From NCBI GenBank assembly GCA_013289985.1, contig JABCYW010000061.1, positions 1 through 32,500 on the forward strand: a stretch of DNA of 32,500 nucleotides. The letters are read 5' to 3'. Both the position numbers and the translations under genes were made by a program. Of the stretch, positions 7,132 to 15,690 are shown in pieces. Source of the DNA: Betaproteobacteria bacterium. Lineage in GTDB: Bacteria > Pseudomonadota > Gammaproteobacteria > Burkholderiales > Burkholderiaceae_C. Each line of letters opens with the position of its first letter. Position 1 is the first letter of the stretch. The notes below the pieces were generated by a model that made no database searches, had not been told where the DNA came from, and saw only the letters and a program-made list of their open reading frames with translations.

Positions 7132-8123
7132 GTCCGCAGGACCTCGGCCGGGCGCACCGTGAAGCACATCGGCGCCGGCGTGCGCACGCCGCGGATCACC
7201 TTGAGAACGCAGTCGCGGTTGACGCGGCTGGCGTCGAGCGCCTGGTGCAGCGCGTCGACGCTGGCGATGGCCACGCCGTCCAGCCCCACGATGACGTCGC
7301 CCTCGCGCACCCCCACGCGCGCCGCGGGGCTGTCGGGCTCGACGCTCATCACGCGCACGCCGCTCGATTGAGGCAGTTCGTAGGCCAGCACCACGCGGCG
7401 GTGCATGTCCTGGGTCTGGCCCGCCACGCCCAGGTAGCCGCGCCGCACGCGGCCATGCTGCAGCAGTTGCGGGATCACCCAGCCGGCGATGTCCACCGCC
7501 ACCGCGAAGCAGATGGACTGCGCGCCGCGGATGATGGCGGTGTTGATGCCGATCACCTCGCCGCGCGAATCGAGCAGCGGGCCGCCGGAGTTGCCCGGGT
7601 TCAGCGCCGCGTCGGTCTGGATCACGTCGGGGATCATGCGGCCCGAGCTGGTGCGCATGCTGCGTCCCAGCGCGCTGACGATGCCCGCCGTGACCGTGTG
7701 CTCGAAGCCCAGCGGATTGCCGATGGCGATGGCGATCTGGCCGCGCTTCAGGCCGGCCGAGCGGCCCAGCGGCGCGTGCGCCAGCGAGCCCCTGGACAGG
7801 CCGTCGATGCTCAGCACGGCGAGGTCGGTGTCGGGGTCGTCGCCCACCCAGCGCGCGTCGAACTCGCGGCCGTCGGCCAGCGACACCTGGTGGCGCAGTT
7901 CCGGGCGCGCGGTCGCCGCGGGCCTGCCGGCGCGCACCACGTGCGAGTTGGTCAGCACGTAGCCGTCGGGCGTGAACAGGAAGCCCGAGCCGCCGCCCAG
8001 CGCGTCGCCCGAGTCGCCCGCGCCGCGCAGCCGCACCGCGGCCACGGCCGGGCCGGTGCGCTCCACCACCTCGCTGAGCGTGCGCGAGTAGGCATCCTGC
8101 AAAAAGGCATCGTGGGCACCCAT
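7128..8123 (-). CDS. HtrA/DegP-like trypsin-fold serine protease with PDZ, no signal peptide, 331 aa
   Basis: S1C-family protease. The catalytic triad is H61 (TNSHVV), D100 (DTDLAVL) and S179 (NPGNSGGPL). One PDZ domain occupies about residues 230-320 ([27 protein letters not shown], read in part). Unlike DegP, DegS or DegQ, the N-terminus [16 protein letters not shown] has no hydrophobic segment, so the protein should be cytoplasmic unless the start is misplaced. The start is well supported: AAGGAGA lies eight bases upstream of the ATG. It is likely a quality-control or regulatory protease with unknown substrates. The gene diverges from a hybrid sensor kinase and is followed by the independently promoted parD-like operon. 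Confidence 0.9.
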   Translation of the reverse strand: MGAHDAFLQDAYSRTLSEVVERTGPAVAAVRLRGAGDSGDALGGGSGFLFTPDGYVLTNSHVVRAGRPAATARPELRHQVSLADGREFDARWVGDDPDTDLAVLSIDGLSRGSLAHAPLGRSAGLKRGQIAIAIGNPLGFEHTVTAGIVSALGRSMRTSSGRMIPDVIQTDAALNPGNSGGPLLDSRGEVIGINTAIIRGAQSICFAVAVDIAGWVIPQLLQHGRVRRGYLGVAGQTQDMHRRVVLAYELPQSSGVRVMSVEPDSPAARVGVREGDVIVGLDGVAIASVDALHQALDASRVNRDCVLKVIRGVRTPAPMCFTVRPAEVLRT

Positions 8124-8224
8124 GGCGTTCTCCTTCGAGCTTGCAGGTGGGTGGCGGGCGGCCGGAATTCAAGGGCGCGCGAAGATCGTCCCGCCGGCCG
8201 GACAACGCAGCGCCCGTTCGCGAT

Positions 8225-8230
8225 CACAAT
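8225..8230 (+). promoter_or_regulatory. Candidate leaderless -10 box of the hybrid kinase
   Basis: CACAAT ends exactly six bases before the ATG at 8237 and no ribosome-binding site is present. Transcription would then start at or next to the A of the start codon. The same geometry occurs at three other genes in this window (near 12606, 12650 and 16790). Confidence 0.4.
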
Positions 8231-8236
8231 CCGGCG

Positions 8237-10412
<2,176 letters not shown>

Positions 10413-10438
<26 letters not shown>

Positions 10439-10955
10439 CGTCGCGGTGGCGTTCGAACAGCAGCCGGTCGAACCACCGGCCGCCCAGCTCGAAGCTGTTG
10501 CGCGAATGGCCGAACTGCACGAAGCCGTTGCGCTCCAGCACGCGCACCGAGCCCTTGTTCTCGGGCCGGGCCACGGCCTCGACGCGTCGCAATCCGTGCG
10601 CGCCGAAGGCCTGTTCCAGGCACAGCGCCACCGCCTTCGACGCGATGCCACGGCCGCCGTCGTGCTCGCCGATGCGGTAGCCGAGATCGGCGCATTGGTA
10701 GTGGGCGCGCCGCACGGCCGTGAGGTTCACGCGTCCGACGAGCCGGCCGTCCTCGAGTACCAGGTACTGGAAGGCCTGGTCGTTGGCACGCGCGGCTTCG
10801 GCCGTGGCGATCGCGGCGGCCACGCCCCGCTCGCTGTAGAACGCCGGGTCGCGCGCGTTGACCCAGTGCTCGAAGTACGCGCGATGGGCCAGCTCGAAGC
10901 GCAGAAGCTCGGCAGCGTCGGCGGCCGCCACGCGCCGGATCGCGATGCCGGTCAA
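10413..10955 (-). CDS. RimJ/RimL-type GNAT acetyltransferase, TTG start, 180 aa
   Basis: Resembles the ribosomal-protein-alanine acetyltransferase class ([20 protein letters not shown] is the acetyl-CoA loop; [26 protein letters not shown] is the following strand-helix, read in part). No ATG lies near the natural N-terminus. A TTG at 10955 overlaps the SRPBCC stop by four bases (TTGA) and gives a standard beginning ([17 protein letters not shown]), so translational coupling is likely. The 3' end runs 26 bases into the sensor kinase gene on the other strand. The true substrate (protein N-terminus, small molecule) is not predictable. Confidence 0.85.
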
Positions 10956-11470
10956 GCGGCCGGGCCGAAGTGGCCTGCCTGCGCGTGTTCGACGAGCTGA
11001 TCGAGCGCCTTGCCCCAGCCCGCGTGGAAGCCCATCTGCTCGTGCGCCTCGCGCGAGGGGATGTCGCCTTGGCGCGCGAGCGCGGTGTACTTGGTGCCGC
11101 CCTCGGCGTCCTCCAGCGCGATGATGGCCGTCATCATGAACGGCACCGCCGCGAGCGGCCCCTTGGCCTGCGGCCGGAAGCCCGGGCCCAGCACGCCGGT
11201 CCACACGAGCAATTCGTTGTCCTCCACCTGCAGGTAGCAGCCCGTGTTGGTGAAGGCCTGGCCTTCAGGGCCCTGCATGGTGGTCTGGAAGATGCCGCCG
11301 GGCTGCAGGTCGATCCGGCAGTTCGTGGTCTTCCAGGGCAGCGGGCAGAACCATTTGACCAGGTGCTCGGGCTGCGTCCACGCCTTCCACACCAGGTGGC
11401 GCGGCACGGGCACGATGCGCTCGAGCAGCAGGTCGAGTTCGAGGTCGACGTTGAAGAGGGAACGGGGCAT
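10952..11470 (-). CDS. SRPBCC/AHSA1-domain protein, 172 aa
   Basis: An AHSA1-like START/SRPBCC fold protein with a hydrophobic ligand cavity. Hallmarks are the opening LELDLLLERIVPVPRHLVWKAW (read in part), WTQPEHLVKWFCP, the GGIFQTTM strand and the closing helix EQMGFHAGWGKALDQLVEHA. Family members bind lipids or aromatic ligands or stimulate Hsp90; which applies here is unknown. The ATG at 11470 has GGAG six bases upstream; a GTG four codons earlier is the alternative. It is the first gene of a two-gene unit with the RimJ-like acetyltransferase, and the MITE-like element begins 35 bases upstream, probably within or next to its promoter. Confidence 0.88.
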   Translation of the reverse strand: MPRSLFNVDLELDLLLERIVPVPRHLVWKAWTQPEHLVKWFCPLPWKTTNCRIDLQPGGIFQTTMQGPEGQAFTNTGCYLQVEDNELLVWTGVLGPGFRPQAKGPLAAVPFMMTAIIALEDAEGGTKYTALARQGDIPSREAHEQMGFHAGWGKALDQLVEHAQAGHFGPAA

Positions 11471-11538
11471 GAACGGCTCCACGGCAAGAGGTTGCCGCGA
11501 GTCTAGGGCCTGTTCACACTAAATGCGTGCCCGCGTGA

Positions 11539-11629
11539 CCCCCAGAAAGCCTGCCTTCAAGGCGCGAGCGCGCCGACGTGGTGGCCCCACGGCAAGCGCT
11601 CGCAACGCGGAAGGCAGGCTTTCTGGGGG
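11539..11629. repeat. Internal hairpin A of the MITE, with nested stems
   Basis: The arms CCCCCAGAAAGCCTGCCTT (11539-11557) and its exact complement (11611-11629) enclose smaller nested stems GCGAGCGC/GCGCTCGC (11564-11571 / 11596-11603) and CGTGG/CCACG around 11577-11591. The whole arm can fold into one long branched helix. Confidence 0.8.
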
Positions 11630-11641
11630 ATCACCCGCAGG

Positions 11642-11742
11642 GCCAGCTGCCTGCGAAGCCCCAGGCGTCGTTGGCCGCTCCTTGCGGGCGTCCAGCCCGC
11701 CGCGTCGCGTCCGCCTAGCCTGGGGCTTCGCAGGCAGCTGGC
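11642..11742. repeat. Internal hairpin B of the MITE
   Basis: Perfect 25-bp arms (11642-11666 and 11718-11742, core GCTGCCTGCGAAGCCCCAGG) surround a GC-rich 51-base loop. The last base of the right arm is shared with the terminal repeat, so hairpin B abuts the terminal stem directly. Confidence 0.8.
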
Positions 11743-11835
11743 GCGGGCACGCATTTAGTGTGAACAGGCCCTAACTTCAGGCGACGGCCCGGCAGGCTTG
11801 GCATACTGCGGCGCATCCAACCGAGGAACCCCGTC

Positions 11836-12240
11836 GTGGCCAATCCCTTCACCGCCGGCGCCATCGTCTACGCCAAGGACATCCAGCGCGTCGCGCGCTT
11901 CTACGCCGAGGTCGCCGACCTGGAGGTGATGCACGAGGTGGACGACCACGTGGTGCTCGAGTCCGAGACCCACGAGCTGGTGATCGTGGCGATTCCCGCG
12001 GCCACGGCCGCGCGCATCGTCATCACCTCGCCGCCCGCGCGGCGCGAGAACACGGCGTTCAAGCTGAGCTTTGCGGTCGCGAGCCTGGCCGAGGCGCGCG
12101 CGGCCGCGAAGGCCGCGGGCGGCGAGCTCAACCCGCCGGAAAAGGAATGGGAGTTCCAGGGCCTGCGCGTGTGCGACGGCTGCGATCCGGAAGGCAACAT
12201 GATCCAGCTGCGCGAGGCGCCGGAGGACGCGGCCGACTAG
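11836..12240 (+). CDS. VOC superfamily (glyoxalase/bleomycin-resistance fold) protein, 134 aa
   Basis: A small vicinal-oxygen-chelate fold protein: TAGAIVYAKDIQRVARFYAE opens the first beta-alpha-beta module, and DPEGNMIQLRE closes the second with the usual metal-ligand Glu. It could be a lyase, a thiol transferase or a binding protein, and the sequence does not separate these. The start is GTG at 11836 with GAGGAA about eight bases upstream. The stop overlaps the convergent yciH stop by four bases (CTAG). The MITE-like element ends 65 bases upstream. Confidence 0.88.
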   Translation: MANPFTAGAIVYAKDIQRVARFYAEVADLEVMHEVDDHVVLESETHELVIVAIPAATAARIVITSPPARRENTAFKLSFAVASLAEARAAAKAAGGELNPPEKEWEFQGLRVCDGCDPEGNMIQLREAPEDAAD

Positions 12241-12599
12241 CCACCCGCCTTCTTGACGCTCTTGAAGCCCTGCGCCTGCAGCAGCGCCAGCACGCGATCG
12301 CGGTGATCGCCCTGCAGCTCGAAGACGCCGTCCTTGGCCGTGCCGCCCACGCCGCACGCCGCCTTGAGCTTCTTGCCCAGCGCGGCGAGTTCAGGCTCGG
12401 CCAGCCCCAGCCCGCGCACCACGGTCACGCCCTTGCCGCCGCGGCCCTTGGTCTCGAAGAACAGGCGCACGACGCCATCGGTGGCCGGCGCGACGGCCTT
12501 CTTGCAGGCGCACTGCGCGATCGGCAGGCGGCAGCCGGGACACATGCGGCCCGTCTCGGTCGAGTAGACCAGGCCGCCGTTCGGATTCACGGGTTTCAT
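12237..12599 (-). CDS. yciH: SUI1/eIF1-family translation factor YciH, 120 aa
   Basis: The SUI1 domain covers about residues 42-116 (GVVRLFFETKGRGGKGVTVV, GVGGTAKDGVFELQGDHRDRV read in part), matching E. coli YciH, which affects start-codon fidelity in vitro. The N-terminus keeps LVYSTETGR as in E. coli but then adds a four-cysteine knuckle (C20, C23, C30, C32: CPGCRLPIAQCAC) absent from the E. coli protein and likely to bind zinc. There is no ribosome-binding site. A -10-like GAAAAT lies exactly six bases from the ATG, pointing to a leaderless mRNA. The gene diverges from a secreted-protein gene across a near-symmetrical promoter. Confidence 0.93.
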   Translation of the reverse strand: MKPVNPNGGLVYSTETGRMCPGCRLPIAQCACKKAVAPATDGVVRLFFETKGRGGKGVTVVRGLGLAEPELAALGKKLKAACGVGGTAKDGVFELQGDHRDRVLALLQAQGFKSVKKAGG

Positions 12600-12664
12600 G
12601 CCCCGATTTTCGCATCCCCGGGCCGGCGGCCAGCCCGTGCACGGGATGTGAAAATCGTGGGATG
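12597..12664. promoter_or_regulatory. Mirror-image divergent promoter, leaderless in both directions
   Basis: The 22 bases 12597-12618 and the complement of 12643-12664 match at 19 positions, and each half includes its own gene's ATG. Each half carries GAAAAT ending six bases before the start codon (12611-12606 on minus, 12650-12655 on plus), and the right half also has an extended -10 TGT. Neither gene has a Shine-Dalgarno sequence, so both transcripts would start at the ATG. Confidence 0.6.
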
Positions 12665-13198
12665 ACGACGACGCGCCCCGCCTTCCCGTTGATGCTCCGC
12701 TCCCTCGCCGCCGCCTTCGCGCTGGCGGTCTCCGCCGCCGCGCACGCGGTGCAGCCGGTGGTGCAGCACGACGTGGTGCTGCTGCAGAAGGGCGAGGTCA
12801 TCGAGCAGCGCGTGGACGGCGGAGCCGACGCGATGTCGGCCTACCTGAAGACGCTGGACGACGCGCTCACCGAGACGATGCGCGCCAATCCGCAGCAGCT
12901 CCCGGCGGCCGGCTTCATCGCCATCGCGATCCGGCCGGGCAACCAGGTGCACACGTGGTTCGACTTCAGGCCCGCGCTGGCCGACAGGACGATGGCCGCG
13001 CTGGCACACGCCGTGGAGGCGACGCCCACGATGCCCGTCAAGAGCGGCGAGATCGTGTTCGCGCTGCGCGTGAGCCTGTGGAGCGACAAGCCGCCCAAGG
13101 CCTATGCGCCGGCACCGCAGGAGTGGAAGGACGCCAGCAAGGACATGCATCCGAAGCCGGACATCGACACGCTGGTCGACCTCGTCTGGCCACGTTGA
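12662..13198 (+). CDS. Exported protein of unknown function, 178 aa
   Basis: I do not recognise the family. The N-terminus is a Sec signal peptide (LMLRSLAAAFALAVSAAAHA, cleavage near AHAVQ). The mature protein has no cysteine and no membrane segment. Visible features are VVLLQKGEVIEQRVDGGADA, GFIAIAIRPGNQVHTWFDF and SGEIVFALRVSLWSDKPPKA, an alternating alpha/beta pattern like small periplasmic domains. The C-terminus is charged and proline-rich. It shares a mirror-image, apparently leaderless promoter with yciH. A periplasmic location is well supported; the function is not known. Confidence 0.75.
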   Translation: MTTTRPAFPLMLRSLAAAFALAVSAAAHAVQPVVQHDVVLLQKGEVIEQRVDGGADAMSAYLKTLDDALTETMRANPQQLPAAGFIAIAIRPGNQVHTWFDFRPALADRTMAALAHAVEATPTMPVKSGEIVFALRVSLWSDKPPKAYAPAPQEWKDASKDMHPKPDIDTLVDLVWPR

Positions 13199-13270
13199 CG
13201 TCGATTCGTCGAGCGGCGGCGGGTCGTCGCCCCGGCAGCTCCCGGCCGTGCCAGGCCGCCGCCTGAAGTC

Positions 13271-14578
13271 TCACGACGAGCCGGCGCCGCCGCCGCCGAC
13301 GCGCGCCGGCGACCACGTGCCTGGCTGCGGCCAGGCGCCGAACTCGCGCATGGCCGCCGCCTCGACCCTGTCGCCCTTGTCGATGCGCGCCCGCCGCTGC
13401 CCGAACTTGCCCGCGCGCGCCAGCACGCACACCGGGCATTCGATGATGCCGATCTTCTCTTCGTGGGCCAGGTGCACCACGCCGCACCTGGCGCAGTGGC
13501 CCAGGTGGGTGTCGGCGCCTTCGCGCATGGGCGTGAACACGTCGCGCAGCATGCGGCTGAGCGACACGCCGCAGTCGGCGTCGTAGGTGCAGGCGTAGTA
13601 GTCGTACGCCCACACCATGGCCTCGAAGGCCTCGACGCCGGCGTCCACCAGGCGGCGCTGCAGGCAGAAGATGGCCGTGGCGCTGAGGCGGCGATGCGCG
13701 CTGCCCCACAGGTCGCGGTGGTCGCGCGTGCGGTCGCGCGGCGCGCCCTTGTCGCGCCTGGGCTTCGGATTGAGCGTCTCGGCGATGCCGCGCAACTGCG
13801 CCGCACGCACATCGCTGGTGGCCAGCATGCGTTCCTCCACCTCGGTGGGCCGCATCTGGTGGCGCAGCATGGCCAGGATCAGGCTGGACGTGCCGGGCAT
13901 CAGGAAACTGGCGGGCGGCCGGCCGGAGCGCTTGCTGACGGGCGTGCGCTCGGCCACGCGGTAGGCGGCGCTTTCCTGCTGCACGGCATGGCGGATCAGC
14001 GCGAATTCCTGCTCGCAGCACTGGGTGAGCGCCAGCAGGCCGCGCAGGCTCGACTCGACGCCGTCATCGTCGGCGCGCAGCAGGCGGTCGATGATGGCGT
14101 CGCTCAGGCGCGGCACCGCCAGCAGCGTGCCGGGGTTGCCGCCCCACTCCAGGAACGCGAAGGCGGGCAGCTCCTGCAGCGCGCGGATGACCTCCCGGTC
14201 GGTGATGTCGCACACCAGCGCCGCGCTGGCCGGATCGTCGGCGTAGCGCACGAAGGTGGCCAGCGCCAGCCGGTTGATGCGCTTGACGAGCGGGCGCCAC
14301 ATCTCGTGGTCGGGGGTGAGCATGGGACGGTGCTCCGGCAGGCGCCGCACCAGGCGCTCGGTGAGCGCCGGCCGCCACAGCGCCACGGGCGTGGTGGCGA
14401 GATCGTCGAGCTGGGCATCGGGCATCGCGGCCAGCCGCATCGCCACGCCCAGCGGCACGCCGAACAGTTCCACGGCGTGCTGCGGGTTTCGCCGCGACAC
14501 CTCCGCGAGACCTTCGATCAGTTCCTCGTTGAGCGTCTTCTGGTCGCTGGGGCCCTTGGCCATGCCGGTCTGCGTCAT
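13271..14578 (-). CDS. FlhD/FlhC-like fused transcriptional regulator, 435 aa
   Basis: The C-terminal third resembles the flagellar master regulator FlhC: helical core LSATAIFCLQRRLVDAGVEA, then SRMLRDVFTPM, then a zinc site C362-x2-C365-x15-C381-x2-C384 (HCARCG ... ECPVC) followed by a basic tail, as in FlhC. The N-terminal region (NEELIEGLAEVSRRNPQHAV, VAMRLAAMPDAQLDDLA) is FlhD-like. A second similar block (LALATFVRYADDPASAALVC, REVIRALQELPAFAFLEW) suggests FlhD-FlhD-FlhC in one chain. FlhC alone is about 190 aa, so 435 aa is far longer. Start: the ATG at 14578 has AGAGGG seven bases upstream; an ATG at 14611 lacks one. It diverges from a BetR response regulator. The FlhC-like end is fairly sure, the FlhD-like halves tentative. 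Confidence 0.7.
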   Translation of the reverse strand: MTQTGMAKGPSDQKTLNEELIEGLAEVSRRNPQHAVELFGVPLGVAMRLAAMPDAQLDDLATTPVALWRPALTERLVRRLPEHRPMLTPDHEMWRPLVKRINRLALATFVRYADDPASAALVCDITDREVIRALQELPAFAFLEWGGNPGTLLAVPRLSDAIIDRLLRADDDGVESSLRGLLALTQCCEQEFALIRHAVQQESAAYRVAERTPVSKRSGRPPASFLMPGTSSLILAMLRHQMRPTEVEERMLATSDVRAAQLRGIAETLNPKPRRDKGAPRDRTRDHRDLWGSAHRRLSATAIFCLQRRLVDAGVEAFEAMVWAYDYYACTYDADCGVSLSRMLRDVFTPMREGADTHLGHCARCGVVHLAHEEKIGIIECPVCVLARAGKFGQRRARIDKGDRVEAAAMREFGAWPQPGTWSPARVGGGGAGSS

Positions 14579-14670
14579 CTCTTTGCCCTCTCTGTGCCTT
14601 GTATGGTGCAAGTGATGGTCACCAACCCACCATTTTCCATCCTGCTTGCATCAACCTTGCTGTTAATGGC

Positions 14671-14750
14671 TTTTTTGTTGGCTTGATGTGAATGTGACAC
14701 ACAAGTTTCTGCCAATCAATCCGATTTTTGTGGGCTTTTTGATGCGATTG
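14671..14750. promoter_or_regulatory. AT-rich divergent control region with an imperfect direct repeat
   Basis: The 209-base gap between the FlhDC-like gene and the response regulator is strikingly AT-rich. Two related copies, TTTTTTGTTGGCTTGATGTG (from 14671) and ATTTTTGTGGGCTTTTTGATGCGA (14724-14747, read in part), lie about 53 bases apart centre to centre, roughly five helical turns. They could be binding sites for either product. A TTGAGG at 14748-14753 has no convincing -10 partner. Confidence 0.4.
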
Positions 14751-14787
14751 AGGTTAAGCTCGATCGATCCCCTAGCTTGGCGACGAG

Positions 14788-15663
14788 ATGAACGACACCC
14801 CGCATGCGCGCACGACACTCGAGCTCGATGGCCCGGCCGAACCCGCGCTGAGCGTGGACGTGCGCCGCTTCCTGATGTCGCACGGCGTCAAGGAGCACAA
14901 CCACGCCTCGGAGATCGCCCGCATCATCAATGTCGACCGCTCGCAGTCGTATCGGCGGCTGAAGGGCGACGTGGCGTGGAGCCACACCGACCTGCGTGCC
15001 ATCGCCCGCCACTTCGGCGCGTCGGACGACCGCCTGCTCCCGCAGGACGACCTCGCGCGCATGGCAAACCAGGGCCCGGAGGCGGTACCCGCCGTGATCC
15101 GCGTGGCGCACTTGCCGCCCACCGGCCTGCTGGTGCCGGGGATCGAGCTGGGCGCGGGCGACACCAGCGATCTCGTGGCCATCCGCGTCGGCGCCGGCTG
15201 GGAGATCCACGTCAACGGCGAAGAGCCCTTCGGCGCCCGCCGCCATGCCATCGAGGCCCTCACCGTGCGCAGCCACCCGCACCTGCAGGTGGCGCTGCTG
15301 GAGGACGACACGCGCGCCGCCGAGGCGCTGGTGGAGGCGTTCCGCCCGCTGGGCATCGTGGCCACGCCGTTCGTGGACGGCGCCTCGCTGCGCACGGCCA
15401 TCGCGAACCTGCGCTTCGACGCCTACGTCCTCGACTGGCTGCTGGCCGACGGCACGGCGGCCCCCGTCGTCGAGGCGATCCGCCAGCACCGGTCGCACAT
15501 CCCCATCGTGGTGGTCACGGGCGCGCTGATGGCCGACTCGGAGATGGAGCAGCGCCTGCAGGCGCTCTCCGCGCAGTGGAACTTCTCCACCCTGGACAAG
15601 CCGGTGCGGCCGATGAACCTGGCCAACGCGATCAAGCAGCTGGTGACGGCCTCGCGCGCGTGA
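14788..15663 (+). CDS. BetR-domain response regulator (N-terminal HTH, C-terminal receiver), 291 aa
   Basis: The architecture is reversed compared with most response regulators. Residues about 20-85 form a BetR-type HTH (VRRFLMSHGVKEHNHASEIA, RSQSYRRLKGDVAWS). A middle beta-rich linker follows (about 100-165), and the receiver domain is at about 172-290. Receiver residues are the acidic pair EDD near 179, phospho-acceptor D216 (YVLDWLLADG), T244 (VVVTGAL) and K271 (TLDKPVRP), all intact. The receiver probably gates DNA binding by the HTH. No kinase is adjacent; the hybrid kinase 4 kb upstream is a possible but unproven partner. It shares a divergent control region with the FlhD/FlhC-like gene, so mutual regulation is a reasonable hypothesis. 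Confidence 0.85.
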   Translation: MNDTPHARTTLELDGPAEPALSVDVRRFLMSHGVKEHNHASEIARIINVDRSQSYRRLKGDVAWSHTDLRAIARHFGASDDRLLPQDDLARMANQGPEAVPAVIRVAHLPPTGLLVPGIELGAGDTSDLVAIRVGAGWEIHVNGEEPFGARRHAIEALTVRSHPHLQVALLEDDTRAAEALVEAFRPLGIVATPFVDGASLRTAIANLRFDAYVLDWLLADGTAAPVVEAIRQHRSHIPIVVVTGALMADSEMEQRLQALSAQWNFSTLDKPVRPMNLANAIKQLVTASRA

Positions 15664-15690
15664 GCGCGCAACCCGCCGCGCACCTTGCGA

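Larger units (their letters stand above)
11506..11771. mobile_element. MITE-like non-coding element, 266 bp, with 30-bp perfect terminal inverted repeats
   Basis: The ends 11506-11535 and 11742-11771 are perfect 30-bp inverted repeats (outer bases GGGCCTGTTCACACTAAATG). A TA dinucleotide flanks both sides (11504-11505 and 11772-11773), consistent with a TA target duplication of the sort made by IS630/mariner and some IS5-group transposases. Inside are two further hairpins. Arm pair 11539-11557 / 11611-11629 is a perfect 19 bp. Arm pair 11642-11666 / 11718-11742 is a perfect 25 bp. The folded element is a three-armed cruciform. No open frame inside resembles a protein. It lies between SRPBCC and VOC genes and interrupts neither. 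Confidence 0.85.

Noticed and set aside
11523-11774. Small open frames inside the MITE-like element (both strands)
   Set aside because: Their sequence is dictated by the hairpin arms and begins or ends in the terminal repeats. No transposase or other domain is present.
15650-15690. GC-rich hairpin around the response regulator stop (GCGCGCG...GCGCGC)
   Set aside because: Short alternating GC sequence common in this genome, with no T-tract; not distinguishable from background.
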